Below are positions 19,401-31,260 of a stretch of DNA of 64,000 bases, one piece after another (within the stretch, counting starts at the first letter, position 1; each line of letters begins with the position of its first letter). Where the stretch lies: the NCBI RefSeq assembly GCF_963678635.1, contig NC_087067.1:31964401-32028400 (forward strand), in the 5' to 3' direction. Origin of the DNA: Symsagittifera roscoffensis. Taxonomy: Eukaryota; Xenacoelomorpha; Acoela; Convolutidae. The position numbers and the translations under genes are program-made. The notes below the pieces were generated by a model that saw only the letters and a program-made list of their open reading frames with translations, made no database searches and was not told where the DNA came from.

Positions 19401-20929
19401 TTGCTACTGATTTTATACTTTTTTTTTAATGTTTTTGGTTTTTTCGGTTATTTTTTATGTTTTTTGTTTTTCTTAGGTACTATACTACTTTTTGTTTGGT
19501 TTCTTGTATATTTTTCAATGTTTTTGGTCACAGACCTCTCAGGGAACGAGGGGACGGCCAATCCCCCCACCCCTCCTGGAACGTGAATTTTCGGTGTTAA
19601 CGAGGTTAAATGGCTATTCACGGGAACCCAGAAGGCTTTCGCGTTCCGAACTACCTTTCCACCCCGGCGGTTGGGGCCTTATTAAGGGCGTTATTATGAG
19701 CATCCGTTCGGCGCGGAGTGCTCGTTAACGGTCCTGCCGGTCATGATGTTAAAAAGAATAACACCCAGGAGCGCCATAAAACATCTATGTAACATTCGCC
19801 CGGAAGTACATATCGACGGAAAAAAAAGCTAGGTTCTCAAACGACTGGCTAGCGTCTAAACACAACTCTAGCTGTTTTTCAACGTCTCTGCAAAGCCAGT
19901 TCTTTTGGTGGTTTTTCTTACATCGGGTCGACAAAAACGTTACTGCTTTCGGCTTCGGTCAAAACACTCAATTTTACTTAATTATATGCAATATTAGTGA
20001 GCTCATGGCTGGTCTCAGTATCCCCAGACCACGAGGTCACTCCTAAAAACAGGGCTACTACTATTTATTATATTACTATTGTTGTTGTTCAGTAGAAAAA
20101 AATCATCATCTCCATCGAAGATGGATCAGCCCTTTCCCTCAACTCCTAGCTTCTCATTATCTGAAATGAATCTGGATAATAATTAATTTCAATTCAGGAC
20201 ATAACCAGGAAGCTAAAAGTTTGTATAAAAGACTTTGAGTTCAGGTCACGTTCTTATCTCCTTTCCAGAAGGCTGGATACACTGTCCCAACACCCTTCGC
20301 CGATTGCGTGAATTGCTATGTAACGATTGTAGCGACACAACCGTTACAACACGGAGCGGTCTCTGCTAATTATTTCTCGTCGTTGATTATATCGCAACTT
20401 TTGTTGTTGTGTTTTTCTTCTTACTTTTTTCCAAAAATTGCCGTTTCGACATTTCTCAGAAGTGTGACGTCATCAATCAATTTTTTAAAAATTAAAAATT
20501 CCAGAATCTTTTGATTTTTACGACGATCACGTAAATAACGTCGCTAATCTGCTAAAACGGTTAATCTTCCAGGTCAGCGGCTATGAATTCGAAATTGCAT
20601 TATATCCATTCTGGTCAAATGTCACACATTCGAATTAACGGGGTGACTCCTGTCGTGGTTATTTTAAGCCTTAACCACTTACATTGTCGTTGCGCGAAAT
20701 TGCACTTTGTCAATTTTAGTGCCAAATTTTTTTTGACCAAAATTTTCGATATTTTTTCAAACGGTGATATGTGATCCTTTCGTTTTTATTGATATATCGT
20801 CACTGTTCTTGTGAAAACTCTGACATAACCCTTTGAAATTGCGCTGGCATTGTAGTTAACCCGTTGAGGCACGTTTTGACTCGGAACGTTTCTGTTGATT
20901 TACCGCGTCTTAAAGGGTGCACTCTGCAT
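19401..20929. other. Intergenic, no gene recognised
   Basis: Begins with a T-rich tract (about 19,410-19,520), followed by a locally GC-richer segment (19,530-19,760) with no clear ORF. The rest is ordinary AT-rich sequence with short reading frames lacking recognisable motifs. Confidence 0.6.
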
Positions 20930-22260
20930 TAGCTGGGGTCCCAGTTCAGCCATTAGATCGCGTCCGATTATTGATAGGTGGTTTCCTCCAATCACCTTGA
21001 TGAATGCTGACGTCGTCCAGCCATTGGACACCAGGTTCACCTTCATCGTTCCATGTAAATGAAGTGGGGGTGTTTCTGTAGTCTCGGAACTTTTGGTCCT
21101 CCGGTGTTAAGCCGCATAGTTTTACTCCGGTGGAGCCAAGCGTTTTCCAGAGCTCTCCAATCGTTAAGATCCATATCGCAGAGCTCTCCCATCGTGAAGA
21201 TTCAGATCGGCGATTCACTATCTGCCCATACGCAGGTAATTTTTCCGTTAATTACTGTAGCTAGTTTTGCGCCTGCGACTCGCAGCTCAGTGCTCTTTTT
21301 CGGTCTAATCGATATAACCAGATAATCTCCTAAACTATCCGAATTCCATGAGTCTTGTTGAAGCAACGGCTTGTTAACCCATCAAACGGAGCTCTTGTGA
21401 CTTGAAATTCCATCATCCATGTCTTCCGGCAGTATCGTTTCGTTTGTGATCTTCCTGGCCCCGAATCATGAATGTTTTGCTTTACTCGTCTTCCTTGGCG
21501 TGATCCACGTCCGCGCCCTCGGCTATTTCGGTATCCGCCCCTGATTACATCAACCGGCTGTTTTAACCTGCATTCCTTCCCCCATCGGTGAACTTGTTGA
21601 GCTTGTTTCTCCGGCTGCTAAGACGTACGCCTTTGCATATTTGTCACCCCTCTCGGACGACAGCGTCATGCGGTACAGCACTTCTGGGGTTTCGTCGATC
21701 TACATAGCTCGTTTTGAGTTTCCCTGTTCGTTATGTCGACAAAAAAAACGGAATCCCTCTTCTCAGCATTCCGAAGTTGCATCTTGCTGCAAGGCTTTTT
21801 AGTACCGAATGGAACTGTTCCAGCAACTCGCCAATTCGTTGTTTGCGCGATAATAGTTGGAATACTTCATAGGTCTCATTCCGCTTCTTTTTGAATTCTT
21901 CTTTAATGGAATCTAGCACCCTTAGATAGCGTGTAGCACCCAGATCCAGATGTGGTCTCTTTTTATGCAATTTGTTTTGTCCTTTTCCCCTTTTAACGTT
22001 TTGCCCGATTCCAATCACAGTTTCCCATCTACATCTGTAGTTGAATCCCCTATTTGCGCCGGCATAAGGGTATCCCCTAAGTAAAAATTTGCAATTATTA
22101 GAGTATTTTGCAACCATCCCCTACTGGAAGCGATTGATCCAGATTCCCACAGCATCGGTGGTTTGGCATTTTTTGACGACCGAAAAGATGTAATTCCTAC
22201 CTTGTCCTGCATGCTGCGCCATGTTGAAAAGAGCTTGATTTTGTACATTTCATTTCTCAT
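20930..22260 (-). mobile_element. Degraded Ty3/gypsy gag-protease fragment (element F)
   Basis: The minus strand carries a gag-like segment (FKKKRNETYEVFQLLSRKQR, LEQFHSVLKSLAARCNFG; 21,731-22,000). Further on is a protease-end segment (SNGWTTSAFIKVIGGNHLSI then IGRDLMAELGPQL, about 20,946-21,010). Many stops and frameshifts lie between. It has no close similarity to copies A/B and represents another gypsy lineage. LTRs not found. Confidence 0.65.
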
Positions 22261-22768
22261 TTTGATTAACCAACTCAGTTATATCAAAGATCATAAAGAC
22301 TTTAAATTAGAGGTCGAACAAATGTGGCAGACGCTCAGTACCTGTCAACTGTGTCTAGCACCAGAATGAAACGGAAACTAATTGACAGATAATGATTGAA
22401 CATAAACTAAATGAGTTGAGTGAACTAATTTAACGACTATGTCATAACCACTATATAAGAGAACACTTGTAATCATCCCAAAATTGTAATTTTCAATTCC
22501 CTTATTTTCAAGAAAAAAATCAGTGGGCTAGTTTTTTAAATGAGCTCAGGGCTTCAATTATATCAATTTCAGCTGGTTTTAAAAATTTTCATTAGCTTGA
22601 TTTAATATCCCCCCAGCCCAGCAGCGATTGTAATTTAGCGCTAGATGAACGAATAAACAATAATAAAACTGACCACAGAAAGTAAATGCCATTAACTTTA
22701 GGAAAAAGGTCACTCATATTATAACTCGTTGGTTTGTTTAAAGGGAGGCGCGGTACTAATTGAAGTCT
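22261..22768. other. Intergenic, no gene recognised
   Basis: AT-rich, with a plausible TATA (ACTATATAAGAG at about 22,450) but no attached gene that I can identify. Confidence 0.5.
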
Positions 22769-23031
22769 TCAAAAAAGAAATACGTGTTGACCTTCAAGGG
22801 AAATTTCTGGGTGGTGTTCTGGCATATCTGGACCAGCCTGGTCTTTACTTAGATGTCCCTCGTCCCTCCCAGCCAGTTTGGCCTTCTGTGCATCCGTCAG
22901 CGACGCCCACAGTTGGTCTTTCTCGATCAGCTTCGCCTCCTTTTCACTTTCACTGCGACTGATGAATTTGTTCTTCTGTTCCTCTTTTGGCTTGTCAACA
23001 ATGAGGCCGGCTCCATTGTTGTGTGAACTGT
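22769..23031 (-). CDS. Putative host exon, charged protein of unknown function
   Basis: The base composition is clearly more GC-rich than the surroundings. The minus strand is open with a charged, helix-prone sequence (VDKPKEEQKNKFISRSESEK, then LIEKDQLWASLTDAQKAKLA). An AG acceptor-like site (TTGGCAG) precedes it near 23,034 and a GT donor-like site (CTTGAAG-GTCAAC) follows near 22,785. It may belong with the exon at 24,534-24,743, which has similar composition and orientation. I recognise no domain. Alternative: a chance ORF. Confidence 0.45.
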
Positions 23032-24533
23032 ACCTGCCAATTGACAGACAGAACAAATGAGCAATAAAATACGAGCTTCATTTTCAGCAGCATGGCCGGT
23101 TACTGTGTCTGTGCAAGTAAATTGAGATAAAACTCTGACGTTTAAAAACAGTTTTTCTCAACACTAAAAAAATTGGGAGAGCTGAAATGGCTTGATTTCA
23201 CTCGACCCATTCCGATGATTATTTGTGGTACCTGATTTTGCGTGAAAAACAAACTAAGCCTGCACGCACACTTTATTCGCTCAAAGATAGACCGAAAACC
23301 AAAAATTTCAAGCCTGTTTTTCTCGACACTGAGACATTTTTAGAAACTTTCTAAAATCATTCGAATCACGACTAAAAATGCTTGAAAATGATATACTACT
23401 AAACGTATTCCAATGCTTATTTGTGGTAACTGATTTTGCGTAAAATAAAAAAAAACACTTCCGAACACAAAAACTCCCTTTTCAATGGTCGAAACAAAAA
23501 GAACAAGAAGATCCGAATAAACCGAAGGCAATTTTGAGTGGGTGAACTCATTTCTGAGTTTAAGGGGTCACATTTGACTCATCTCTTGGGTGCCATCATC
23601 CTCAAGATGCACTAGTAGTCGAGAAGGAAGAGATAGAAACGGGTCATGTTGCAATCCAGAAAGCAATTCTAGAAGACCAGTCTAAAATATTAAGAGCCGT
23701 ATACGGAGTAATGATTAAGGAAAGCTAATGAGCCCTTACAACTGGCACGGAATGGCTGTCAAATCGGAAACGGTTTTAACTTCAATTTCTTAGTAACTCA
23801 TTCAGATCAGCGCCCTTAATTTAAACTGTTTCAACTGAATCCGGATCGACCAAAATGTGGTCAAACCATAAATCGAGTAGGCCCAAGCTGCAGCCAAAAG
23901 TGAAACAAGACTGCTCGTATCAGGCCGAAGCCCTGAATGTTCCGACTGCTTTTGAAGGTTTATGGAGCAGCAGTAATAACATAAAAACATTATATGAAAT
24001 AAAATAAAATAAAAATTTTTTTTCCTAAAATTTGAATTTTTTTATGAAAATCATCCCCCCACACGCCATATAAAGTACAAAAAGATAGTTTTCGTTCCTT
24101 GTAACACATCAATCATGGCAAATAAGCTTCGTTCAACCAATTTGGAACGATTTATAAGACGGATTAAATCTCCGCTTACGCGTTGACAGCGCGAATTATA
24201 TCGCGCGTTAATTGTCCCAAATTGGTCAAAATGGCCAAAATGGCAATCTTTAAACCCTCATAGCTTTACGAAAAATGATCACAGGTAAAATATCTTTTCA
24301 AATTTAAGCTCAGGACAACAATACCTTTTGAATGATATAAAAAAATCCGTCAAAAATGGCTAGTTAAAAAGTCGAAATTTGTCTGAAGAAAAAAACCCAC
24401 CCCGAGCACAAATATTCCGTTACTTTCGTATCGAAAGTCGGAAAAATTAATTAATTGTTTAAAATGTTTAATTCGTTTGTTTTGTTATCGCCAGTCAGAC
24501 GGTTCTATTCTAGAGTAATAATATACAGGGGTG
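23032..24533. other. Non-coding, with an imperfect direct repeat
   Basis: No gene. Two similar segments, about 23,150-23,270 and 23,315-23,455, share TTTTTCTCRACACT and TTATTTGTGGTAMCTGATTT, an imperfect tandem duplication with a unit of about 170-190 bp. If the flanking exons belong to one minus-strand gene, this is its intron. Confidence 0.5.
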
Positions 24534-24743
24534 TTATTGTATTGGTTGTATGGGGCAGAGCTCTGACTTTGTGGGCGTGGCCAACCTGTCGTTTCTCTGC
24601 TGCATCTGCTTCGAGTCCTCCTCTCCTTCGGTAGAGAACTGGATGCTGCTCTCATCCGCTCCGTCTTCTCCTTTCAAATTTTCACGAAGCTCCTTTTTCG
24701 GCGCTTCTATCAGAACATCCGGAGACTCCGGTACCGCCACCAT
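24534..24743 (-). CDS. Putative first exon of a minus-strand host gene
   Basis: 69 codons starting MVAVPESPDVLIEAPKKELR in good GC contrast with the AT-rich flanks. The protein is acidic and Gln-rich toward the end (EGEEDSKQMQQRNDR). A possible splice donor (GACAG-GTTGGC) lies at about 24,580; otherwise the frame stops at 24,534. It is oriented away from the EF-hand gene at 26,657. Product unknown. Confidence 0.5.
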   Translation of the reverse strand: MVAVPESPDVLIEAPKKELRENLKGEDGADESSIQFSTEGEEDSKQMQQRNDRLATPTKSELCPIQPIQ

Positions 24744-26557
24744 TTTCGCTACTGCAATACACGAGTGAACATTTAACTCCGTTCAAACGCCGGATTATTG
24801 CGCAAGAAAATGAAGCTTTGGAAACTGGAAGTACTTTTCAAAGGCGAAAAACCCGGTGATTTGATTTTTTGAGGTATCATTTATTGCTAAGAAAAAATTC
24901 GAAAATGAGAATATAACTTTTACCAGAAAAGAAATCAATAAAATACTTACGAGGCAAGCATTGGCAAGCTTGCCAAGAGCAAGAACTGATCAACAATATG
25001 ACGAGAACCAAATTCATATCAACATTCATATCAATCGATAAAATAAATAAGGATAAGACAATGGTGAGAAACGAGTAATTTTCTTCTAAATTTGTTTCAA
25101 TTCAGTTATTTTCTTATTTCAAGATTTTCAAAAATTGAGTTATTTCATATTTTAGAATTTTTTATTAGAATAAAAAACAGTTAAATAATTTTGGTTTATT
25201 TGGTCGGTAATGCAATGGGATATTTGAGTAAATAGTTCTAAATAAAAGTGTTGCTATGCTTTTCCTTATTTAAACACTTCGGATTCAGCTGAAAACTGGA
25301 TTTAATTTAAGATTCAGTTTAATCTTGACGTGGAGAGAGGTCCGACGTGGCACATACTTGCCATATACATTAAACACACTCCACTTACATATTAACTAAT
25401 GAAAACCAAAACATTGAAAAAATGTATGAAAAGGAAAACATTGAAAAAATGTATAAAATGAGAAGAGTCAACATACAGTAGTGTAAATCGATCCCATATT
25501 ATGCATGAAATTCTCACTTAAAGTTGTTAATAAAGCGAGACAATTGACTCAAATACACTGATTACTTTTTTTTACCGCTGGTTACTCTAAAAGGGCCAAG
25601 TTTAAACCCAAATGCCCCAAATTATTCTACCGATGAACATTTTTTCGTCAATCAGAAAACTAGTTTTCAATTAAAAGGATACAACCCACCATGACCTAAG
25701 AACAATTAGGCCTGAGCTGATCTAGGGTTTTCACGGAAATAGAACAAAAAATCGAAAGTTTCGTCAATTTTTCTCTTAGAGCGTTCACTTTTTTGCCTGA
25801 GCTTTTTTACAGCACGACAAGACACAATATTGTCAAATTTGTTTGCACAGGAGATGGACTTTTGAGATAAAACTTTTCAGAAGGTTTTGACTAATTTTGG
25901 CGCGGCTCTCCTAGCTAGTTTTGGTGCATACCAAAGCCGCCTTCAGAAAATGTTTTGGGTAGGTCGGTTAAAAATGGATGCCATAAAATAGTATCAACAT
26001 CAAGATCACTCTTCATTAACCCCCGATCCGCAACCCCCTGCTCATATATCCGCCTTCTTTTCCTAGATGAGGCTATTAATTTTAGCGCTTCGTTTTTAGT
26101 TGATTGAAGATGAAGTTGCTGCAACGCCAACCCAACGACTCCATACTTGAACCAAATATGGCTCCTAACTTGAGTCTTACCGTACTCAGTGGTCCTCTTT
26201 TCTCTTAAATGTAATCATAAAAAGTAGATGAGCCACTCCGAAAATCCATTTATTCATTATTAAGTTTTCAAACACGTGTTTGATTTTTAAAATTTTCAAA
26301 TATAAACCAACTCGCACAGAACAAAAATTATTAATGGTGACAACCAAAAGCAAATAGAAGCACGATTTAAATAAATAATTTGACCAATGCTTGATTTGTG
26401 ATCAATCATCATTCAACGCAAAAAATATATACAACATATTCTACACTTTTTATTGTCACGAGCAAGACTTACCGGCTGGCTAGACTCTGCATATTTTTTG
26501 TTATACTTTTACGTGTGCTATTTTCAAACCTTCAATTGTGTTTTTGGTCTTTTAACT
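24744..26557. other. Intergenic region between divergent host genes
   Basis: AT-rich and without recognisable genes. A short direct repeat (AAAACATTGAAAAAATGTA) occurs twice at about 25,409 and 25,436. A 71-codon minus frame at 25,915-26,130 (LQQLHLQSTKNEALKLIASS) has no recognised domain and may be a decayed element fragment. Confidence 0.5.
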
Positions 26558-26656
26558 TATAAAAAACAGCTATCGGGTCTTTTTTTTCGGCAGATCGAGT
26601 AGCCAGAGCTAGATCAAGAGAGAAAGATAGCAAGAGAGATAAAAGAGAGAACAGAG
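26558..26656 (+). promoter_or_regulatory. Promoter and 5' UTR of EF-hand gene
   Basis: A TATA-like CTTATAAAAA lies at about 26,557-26,566, some 90 bp before the ATG. The sequence then runs into a T-tract ending in CGGCAG (about 26,580-26,594), followed by a purine-rich stretch up to the start codon. The T-tract plus CAG could be a splice acceptor (cis or spliced-leader trans-splicing), or simply leader sequence next to the start site. Confidence 0.45.
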
Positions 26657-26818
26657 ATGACTCGATTCACGCCTGACCAGATTGCGGAGTACAAAGAGTG
26701 CTTTGACATGTTCGTGCAGGACGACGAAGATGCTATTGACGAGGTGGGGCTGGGCAAGGTTATGGAGACGCTGGGTACTCCCATGTCGGAAGAGGAGATC
26801 AAAGAGTTCATTTTGGAG
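26657..26818 (+). CDS. Calmodulin/troponin C-family EF-hand protein, exon 1
   Basis: 54 codons beginning MTRFTPDQIAEYKECFDMFV, the N-terminal helix pattern of calmodulin and troponin C. The first EF-hand loop (VQDDEDAIDEVG) is degenerate: position 1 is Val instead of Asp and position 12 is Gly instead of Glu, so it should not bind calcium, a state found in some muscle troponin Cs and light chains. The helix KVMETLGTPMSEEEIKEFIL follows. The exon ends after a complete codon at GAG with donor GTAACA. The protein is continued at 36,480. It probably acts as a calcium sensor or muscle regulatory subunit; which one cannot be decided from two exons. Confidence 0.85.
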
Positions 26819-27490
26819 GTAACACATCATACAAGCTACGCAAAAGCATGAAATGAGTTAAAAATTTTGCGCATCTCGAAAATTGATATTTTATCGATCA
26901 TAAACAAGAGCAAAACATTCAACTATCAAAATTGTTCAGAAAATGTTTCAAGAGTGTTGTAAAGGCTGCCCTCAGATAAAAATTTAGTCGCAGTTAAAGT
27001 AGATGAAATAAAGAGTATTTTTTTTGCCCTTTTTTGAAATAGTTACAAAATAGTTAATTAAATAACAAATCAATTAATTAATTGTAGTTTCTGCGATTCG
27101 AAGAGCATCTATGAAAGGCTATCCAGCCAGCTTTATAAAATAGTCGTATATAACAAAAAAAAAATTTTTTTTTTAAATTAGTGTTGTTTTTTCCAAAATG
27201 CTGCCAAATCAATGTAAGTGCCTCTCAAAAAAATAGAAAAACAGTTTTATCGACTCCCCGATTGTTAGGGTTTTGGGAAAATTTTGTTAGCAATAACTGT
27301 ATAAAGGAATTTAATTTTAAATATTTGAACAAAATTGCGGAACATATGCTTCGTGTTGTTTTCTATTTAGACCAATTTCCAAACGAAACTTATACAGTGT
27401 GCGTCGAACTTAAAATCCATGTTTTACAAAATGGGTTAGCTATGCACGCTATCTAAAAAACGCTCTTGGAGCATACGTGAAATGCTCCTT
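26819..27490 (+). other. Intron 1 of EF-hand gene, proximal part
   Basis: AT-rich intron sequence. A 91-codon open frame at 27,181-27,456 has no recognised motif. Element C begins at 27,491. Confidence 0.7.
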
Positions 27491-27796
27491 TGAAAATTTG
27501 AGGATTATTGTTAAACAACAAAGGTACAGTGATTTAAATGAGTTAGGATATAAAAAGTTCTAACTACGCTAACTAATTCCTAAAACTAGACTGAAACGAA
27601 TTTATAAAATGGGATGAAATAAGTTGGTCAGAATTAAAAACGGTAACTTAGCTAACAAATGAACCATGGCCGTCCAAAAGCTCCATCGCTTTTGGCAGGT
27701 ATTAAATAATCACGTAACAGCCAGACCTCTAATGGTTGTAAAACAGTACCGCACCATTAATACATAAAGGTAGTTATGTATTTCAGATATTTCACA
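27491..27796 (-). repeat. 3' LTR of element C
   Basis: About 306 bp, partner of 33,726-34,048. On the minus strand it begins TGTGAAATATC just after a polypurine run (27,797-27,804 on the plus strand is ACCCCCTT). The two LTRs differ by many substitutions and small indels, so the element is old. Confidence 0.8.
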
Positions 27797-28188
27797 CACC
27801 CCCTTGAAAATTTACGGCAATGCTTAATTTAAACTTATTTCCTTTCCACCTGTCAGACAAGAACAAAAAGTTTTGGTAGCGTTAAAACAAATCGTTAACT
27901 AAAACAGAGTTTTAGCACCAATAAAGGTGAAAGCACGAAACAGCTGAAGCTACAATCAAGTAGGGGATACATAACTCAGTAAATAGGACTAAGGATCAAC
28001 AAAATTTTACACTAAACGTTGTTAAATATTTAAGAGTCCCCAAATTGTACTAATGTATGTAATAACTGGATAAGAGGTACTACAAGAAGCATCAAAATAA
28101 GAAGTTTACTAAAAAGCTTTGCGCGACCGAGTTTCTATAGGTCTCCGTGGTATTTGCCATGTTAGGTTCTCTTGGCTTTTTGGGTACA

Positions 28189-29960
28189 TCATACTCTCAA
28201 TTCATTTCTAGTCACAGGACGTCCCAAGAAATCGATAAAGTAAGAAATTGAGTCGAGGTGGATCCACCGTTCCACTGGGGCCAGATTTACTTTCGAGTAT
28301 CGAGATGAGGCATCAGAGGGTCTGAGCGAGAGCGCCGCAACGTATGAATTAAACGTAGTTCTCCTAGGCGAATTTTGACGGGCAGTCGGGTCGGTTCTTG
28401 CGCATGAGTCTGGAGGCGATGCCAGGTCCACTATGCCGGTGCTCCAGGATACTTCTTCCACTGTGACTGCCTCTAATGGGTCGGTTCTATGGTTGGTAGT
28501 CGGCGATGTCTCGAATTCTCCTGGACAGAGTCTCCATCAACGAAGATAGTAAAAACTCTCACTCCCTGAAGTTTCGGCGGCTGGCGTGAACGTAAAGGTC
28601 TAGTGTTATGTCTGATGTCTGACCAAGTCGGCATGTTTATTCAATGGGGGCGAGTGTATCGGTGACTAAGCCTTTCTCTTAGCTGCCCCTGAAGGTTTAT
28701 CAGAGTTAGATTTGGTTCGTTTTGACGGCATTTTTACTGGATTTGTAGATATAGATGAGATTCACAGAGTTGGGGGCGTAATATCTAGGTCGATAATCCT
28801 TGGCTGTGTTGTCCTGGACTTGAAGACAATAATCGCTTCTGTGGGGGTTGGCTGTTCGGATCTAATTGGAGAGATAATCGTGGTTTTTGCAGGGTTTATC
28901 TCCGTAGCTGTCTGGACAGTCGCTATTGGTGATCCATGTTTTGCAGTGTTGCTTTAATCTATCTTAGCGATCGAGGTTGCTGAGGTTGTTGTTATCTCAA
29001 GGAAGGGGCTCGTTCGCTCCAGCTTCGGGCTTTTGTTCTTCCTATCAAGAAGGATTGGGGCGTAGAAGTACGGAAGAATTTTTGAACTTCCATCCGGACT
29101 TGAAAACCACTTGAGTCGTCCCCAGACAAGACTTCTTGGAATAGAGGATCATTTACTGCAGGTTGTGAGTCAGGAGTGGTGACAATTTTTGGTCCCGATT
29201 CCGATCGTGTCGTTCTGGGATCGAGAGGTACCCGCAATCTCGCTTTCTGCTCCTCCTCTTCTTGTCCGAGGAGTGTTTCTCTTGAGCTATACATTGCGGC
29301 GTTTCGGCGGGCAATATCTAGTTCTTCGAATTTTGCCTCTTTGTTTCGGGCGGCTTGGGTTTTCCTTGAACTCTTGAAAGCACTTCTTTTTGAAGTGTTC
29401 TGGACCCTTTGTAGCATAGAACTTCAGTAGCTGGGCCTTACTGGTTTTCTGTGAAGGTTGGGTTTGTCAGTTTTATCGCTAAATCAGTGTTACCGTATAT
29501 TCAGATTCTCTAATAGTTTCATCCGTGAACTTTTTGTAGTAATGATCATGTTTTTTTTCTATCTTGGGCCCTACGAAATACTGATAGCTTACCCTGAGAT
29601 GGTGTTTGCGATTTTGTAAGTCCTAGAGCGGCTCGTTTTTGAGCTTTTTTCTTAGCTTTGTTAGGTGTTGCTGCGCTTGTAGGGACGTGTTTCGTTGCTT
29701 TAGAGAATTCATCCAATGAAGAGTCAGATATGTCTATTTCGGCATCTTCAAGGTAGTCCGGTGCATCTTAATTATCCCTCCCATCTCGAAACATCTTTCT
29801 TTTTACTTTATCTTAGCAAAGCATTTTTCGATCCCATTTTAAGTTTTGTTTTGCACGGAGATTTCACTAGATTGTGCCACATAGCGTTTGCAGTCCTGCG
29901 AAAATGAGCTTGAAACGAGCTTCAAATCGAGTGCAGTTTAGTGATTGCTGTTTAACAGTA
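28189..29960 (-). pseudogene. Long Pol C-terminal tail of element C
   Basis: After the integrase the minus strand continues as hydrophilic, disordered-looking sequence: DYLEDAEIDISDSSLDEFSK near 29,720, the open 29,417-28,992 frame (ARNKEAKFEELDIARRNAAM, SGPKIVTTPDSQPAVNDPLF), and the 28,461-28,189 frame (VEEVSWSTGIVDLASPPDSC). Stops and frame changes separate them. Role unknown; it fits an extended integrase or Pol tail. Confidence 0.5.
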
Positions 29961-30039
29961 CTAAGGCAGTTCAGAATTTCAGCATAGCGTTTTCTTGCGA
30001 TAGTTTTGGATGTTCTTGAGCCATCACCAACAGCTTTTC

Positions 30040-30560
30040 CTTTATGGTTCTAATGAGTCGTTCAACCAAGCCTGGGGTTCTATGATCCCCCATCGGACTA
30101 AAGATTAGATTAATGTTATATCCTTGGCGAACTTTTTAAACTGACTTCCTTAGCTATGAATCCGGACCCTTGTTCTGCACGCAGATTTAGTGGGATGCCA
30201 TACAGTGCTGTGTAGTTTTGTAGAAAACTTGTTATCGTTTTTGCTGAGGTAATTGAAGTAACTTGCGCGGATGGAAACTTAGAGAAGCGGTCAATACAAA
30301 CTGAGACGTATTTTTTCTTTCACCACACGACCGGTAGAGGTCCGGCAAAAACTAGGTCCGTATCTTGATTTGGCTCAACTACCGGGAGAAACTCTCCTAT
30401 TTGAGAAGTGGGTATTAAAGATTTTCGATTCTGAACAGCCTTGACGCATTCAAAACAATTTTCCGCGTGTTCCTGTATTTTCCGATATTACAGGACTTAG
30501 CTCTTCATAGCAACTTGACCAGTGTGCGTCTCGTGTAAACGGGATAACATCGATGTTCTC
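30040..30560 (-). pseudogene. Integrase of element C
   Basis: The minus strand contains DLVFAGPLPVVW, then KKYVSVCIDRFSKFPSAQVT and NYTALYGIPLNLRAEQGSGF, followed by HRTPGLVERL near 30,065. These are the three catalytic blocks of a gypsy integrase. The second Asp motif reads RAEQGSGF, so the expected Asp is Glu. Stop codons interrupt the frame. Confidence 0.7.
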
Positions 30561-30899
30561 AAACTAGCTGGGATCACTAGGCGTGCGTCGAAGTATAAGC
30601 ATCCTGCAAAAGTATGTAGGCTACCTATATAATGTTTATAATAAATTCCCAATTGTGCATTATCTTGCTTTCGGTTTTCGGAGATGGCTTTTCGATATTT
30701 TTAATATAATAATTTTATCGGTTAGCATGCCATGAATTTAGTATCAAATAATTTCAGCCAATTGAAGAAAATCAATTTAAGTTTCGATTGTTTGCCCTTC
30801 TTTGGTGAAGATGAGGTGGTAGGTTTTTTTTAGAGAGGGGTTTTCGATAGAGTTTGAACTTCCCGTCATTTCCATTCTGGTTAGATTGTAATTTTTGAT

Positions 30900-31260
30900 T
30901 TGTAAGCGTTTAGCGTTTAATGCGGCATCAACTGTTTTGCACTCTGGAGAACACAACTCTGTTCAATTAAAAAAGTTTTGACACACATAAAAATCTGTGG
31001 AGAAAACAACTCTTCGTACCCTAATTCGTTTGTGCTGTATTTTATTTCCGCTCCGTTTAAGAATTGTGATGCGAATGCTATAGTTTTCCAAACACCGTTA
31101 TGGTTTTGTTCAATTGAAGCCCCGAGTCCCGTAAGTGAATCGTTACAATTAACCCTAGTTTCTTTCAGTACGTCGAAATGATGATCTAGTACAGATTTGG
31201 ATACTTCTGTTTTCACTTTCTCAAAAGCTTCTTGATATGTTATTGCGTCCAAAGGAAATA
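30900..31260 (-). pseudogene. RNase H of element C
   Basis: Open for 111 codons: AFEKVKTEVSKSVLDHHFDV, NDSLTGLGASIEQNHNGVWK, TIAFASQFLNGAEIKYSTNE. The expected catalytic Asp-Ala-Ser reads as NDS in this copy, so it is probably dead. Confidence 0.75.

Noticed and set aside
25915-26130. 71-codon minus-strand ORF as a host gene
   Set aside because: No composition contrast, splice sites or recognisable domain; more likely chance or a decayed element.
27181-27456. 91-codon plus-strand ORF in the EF-hand intron
   Set aside because: Low-complexity AT-rich codons, no motif, no splice context that would add it to the EF-hand gene.
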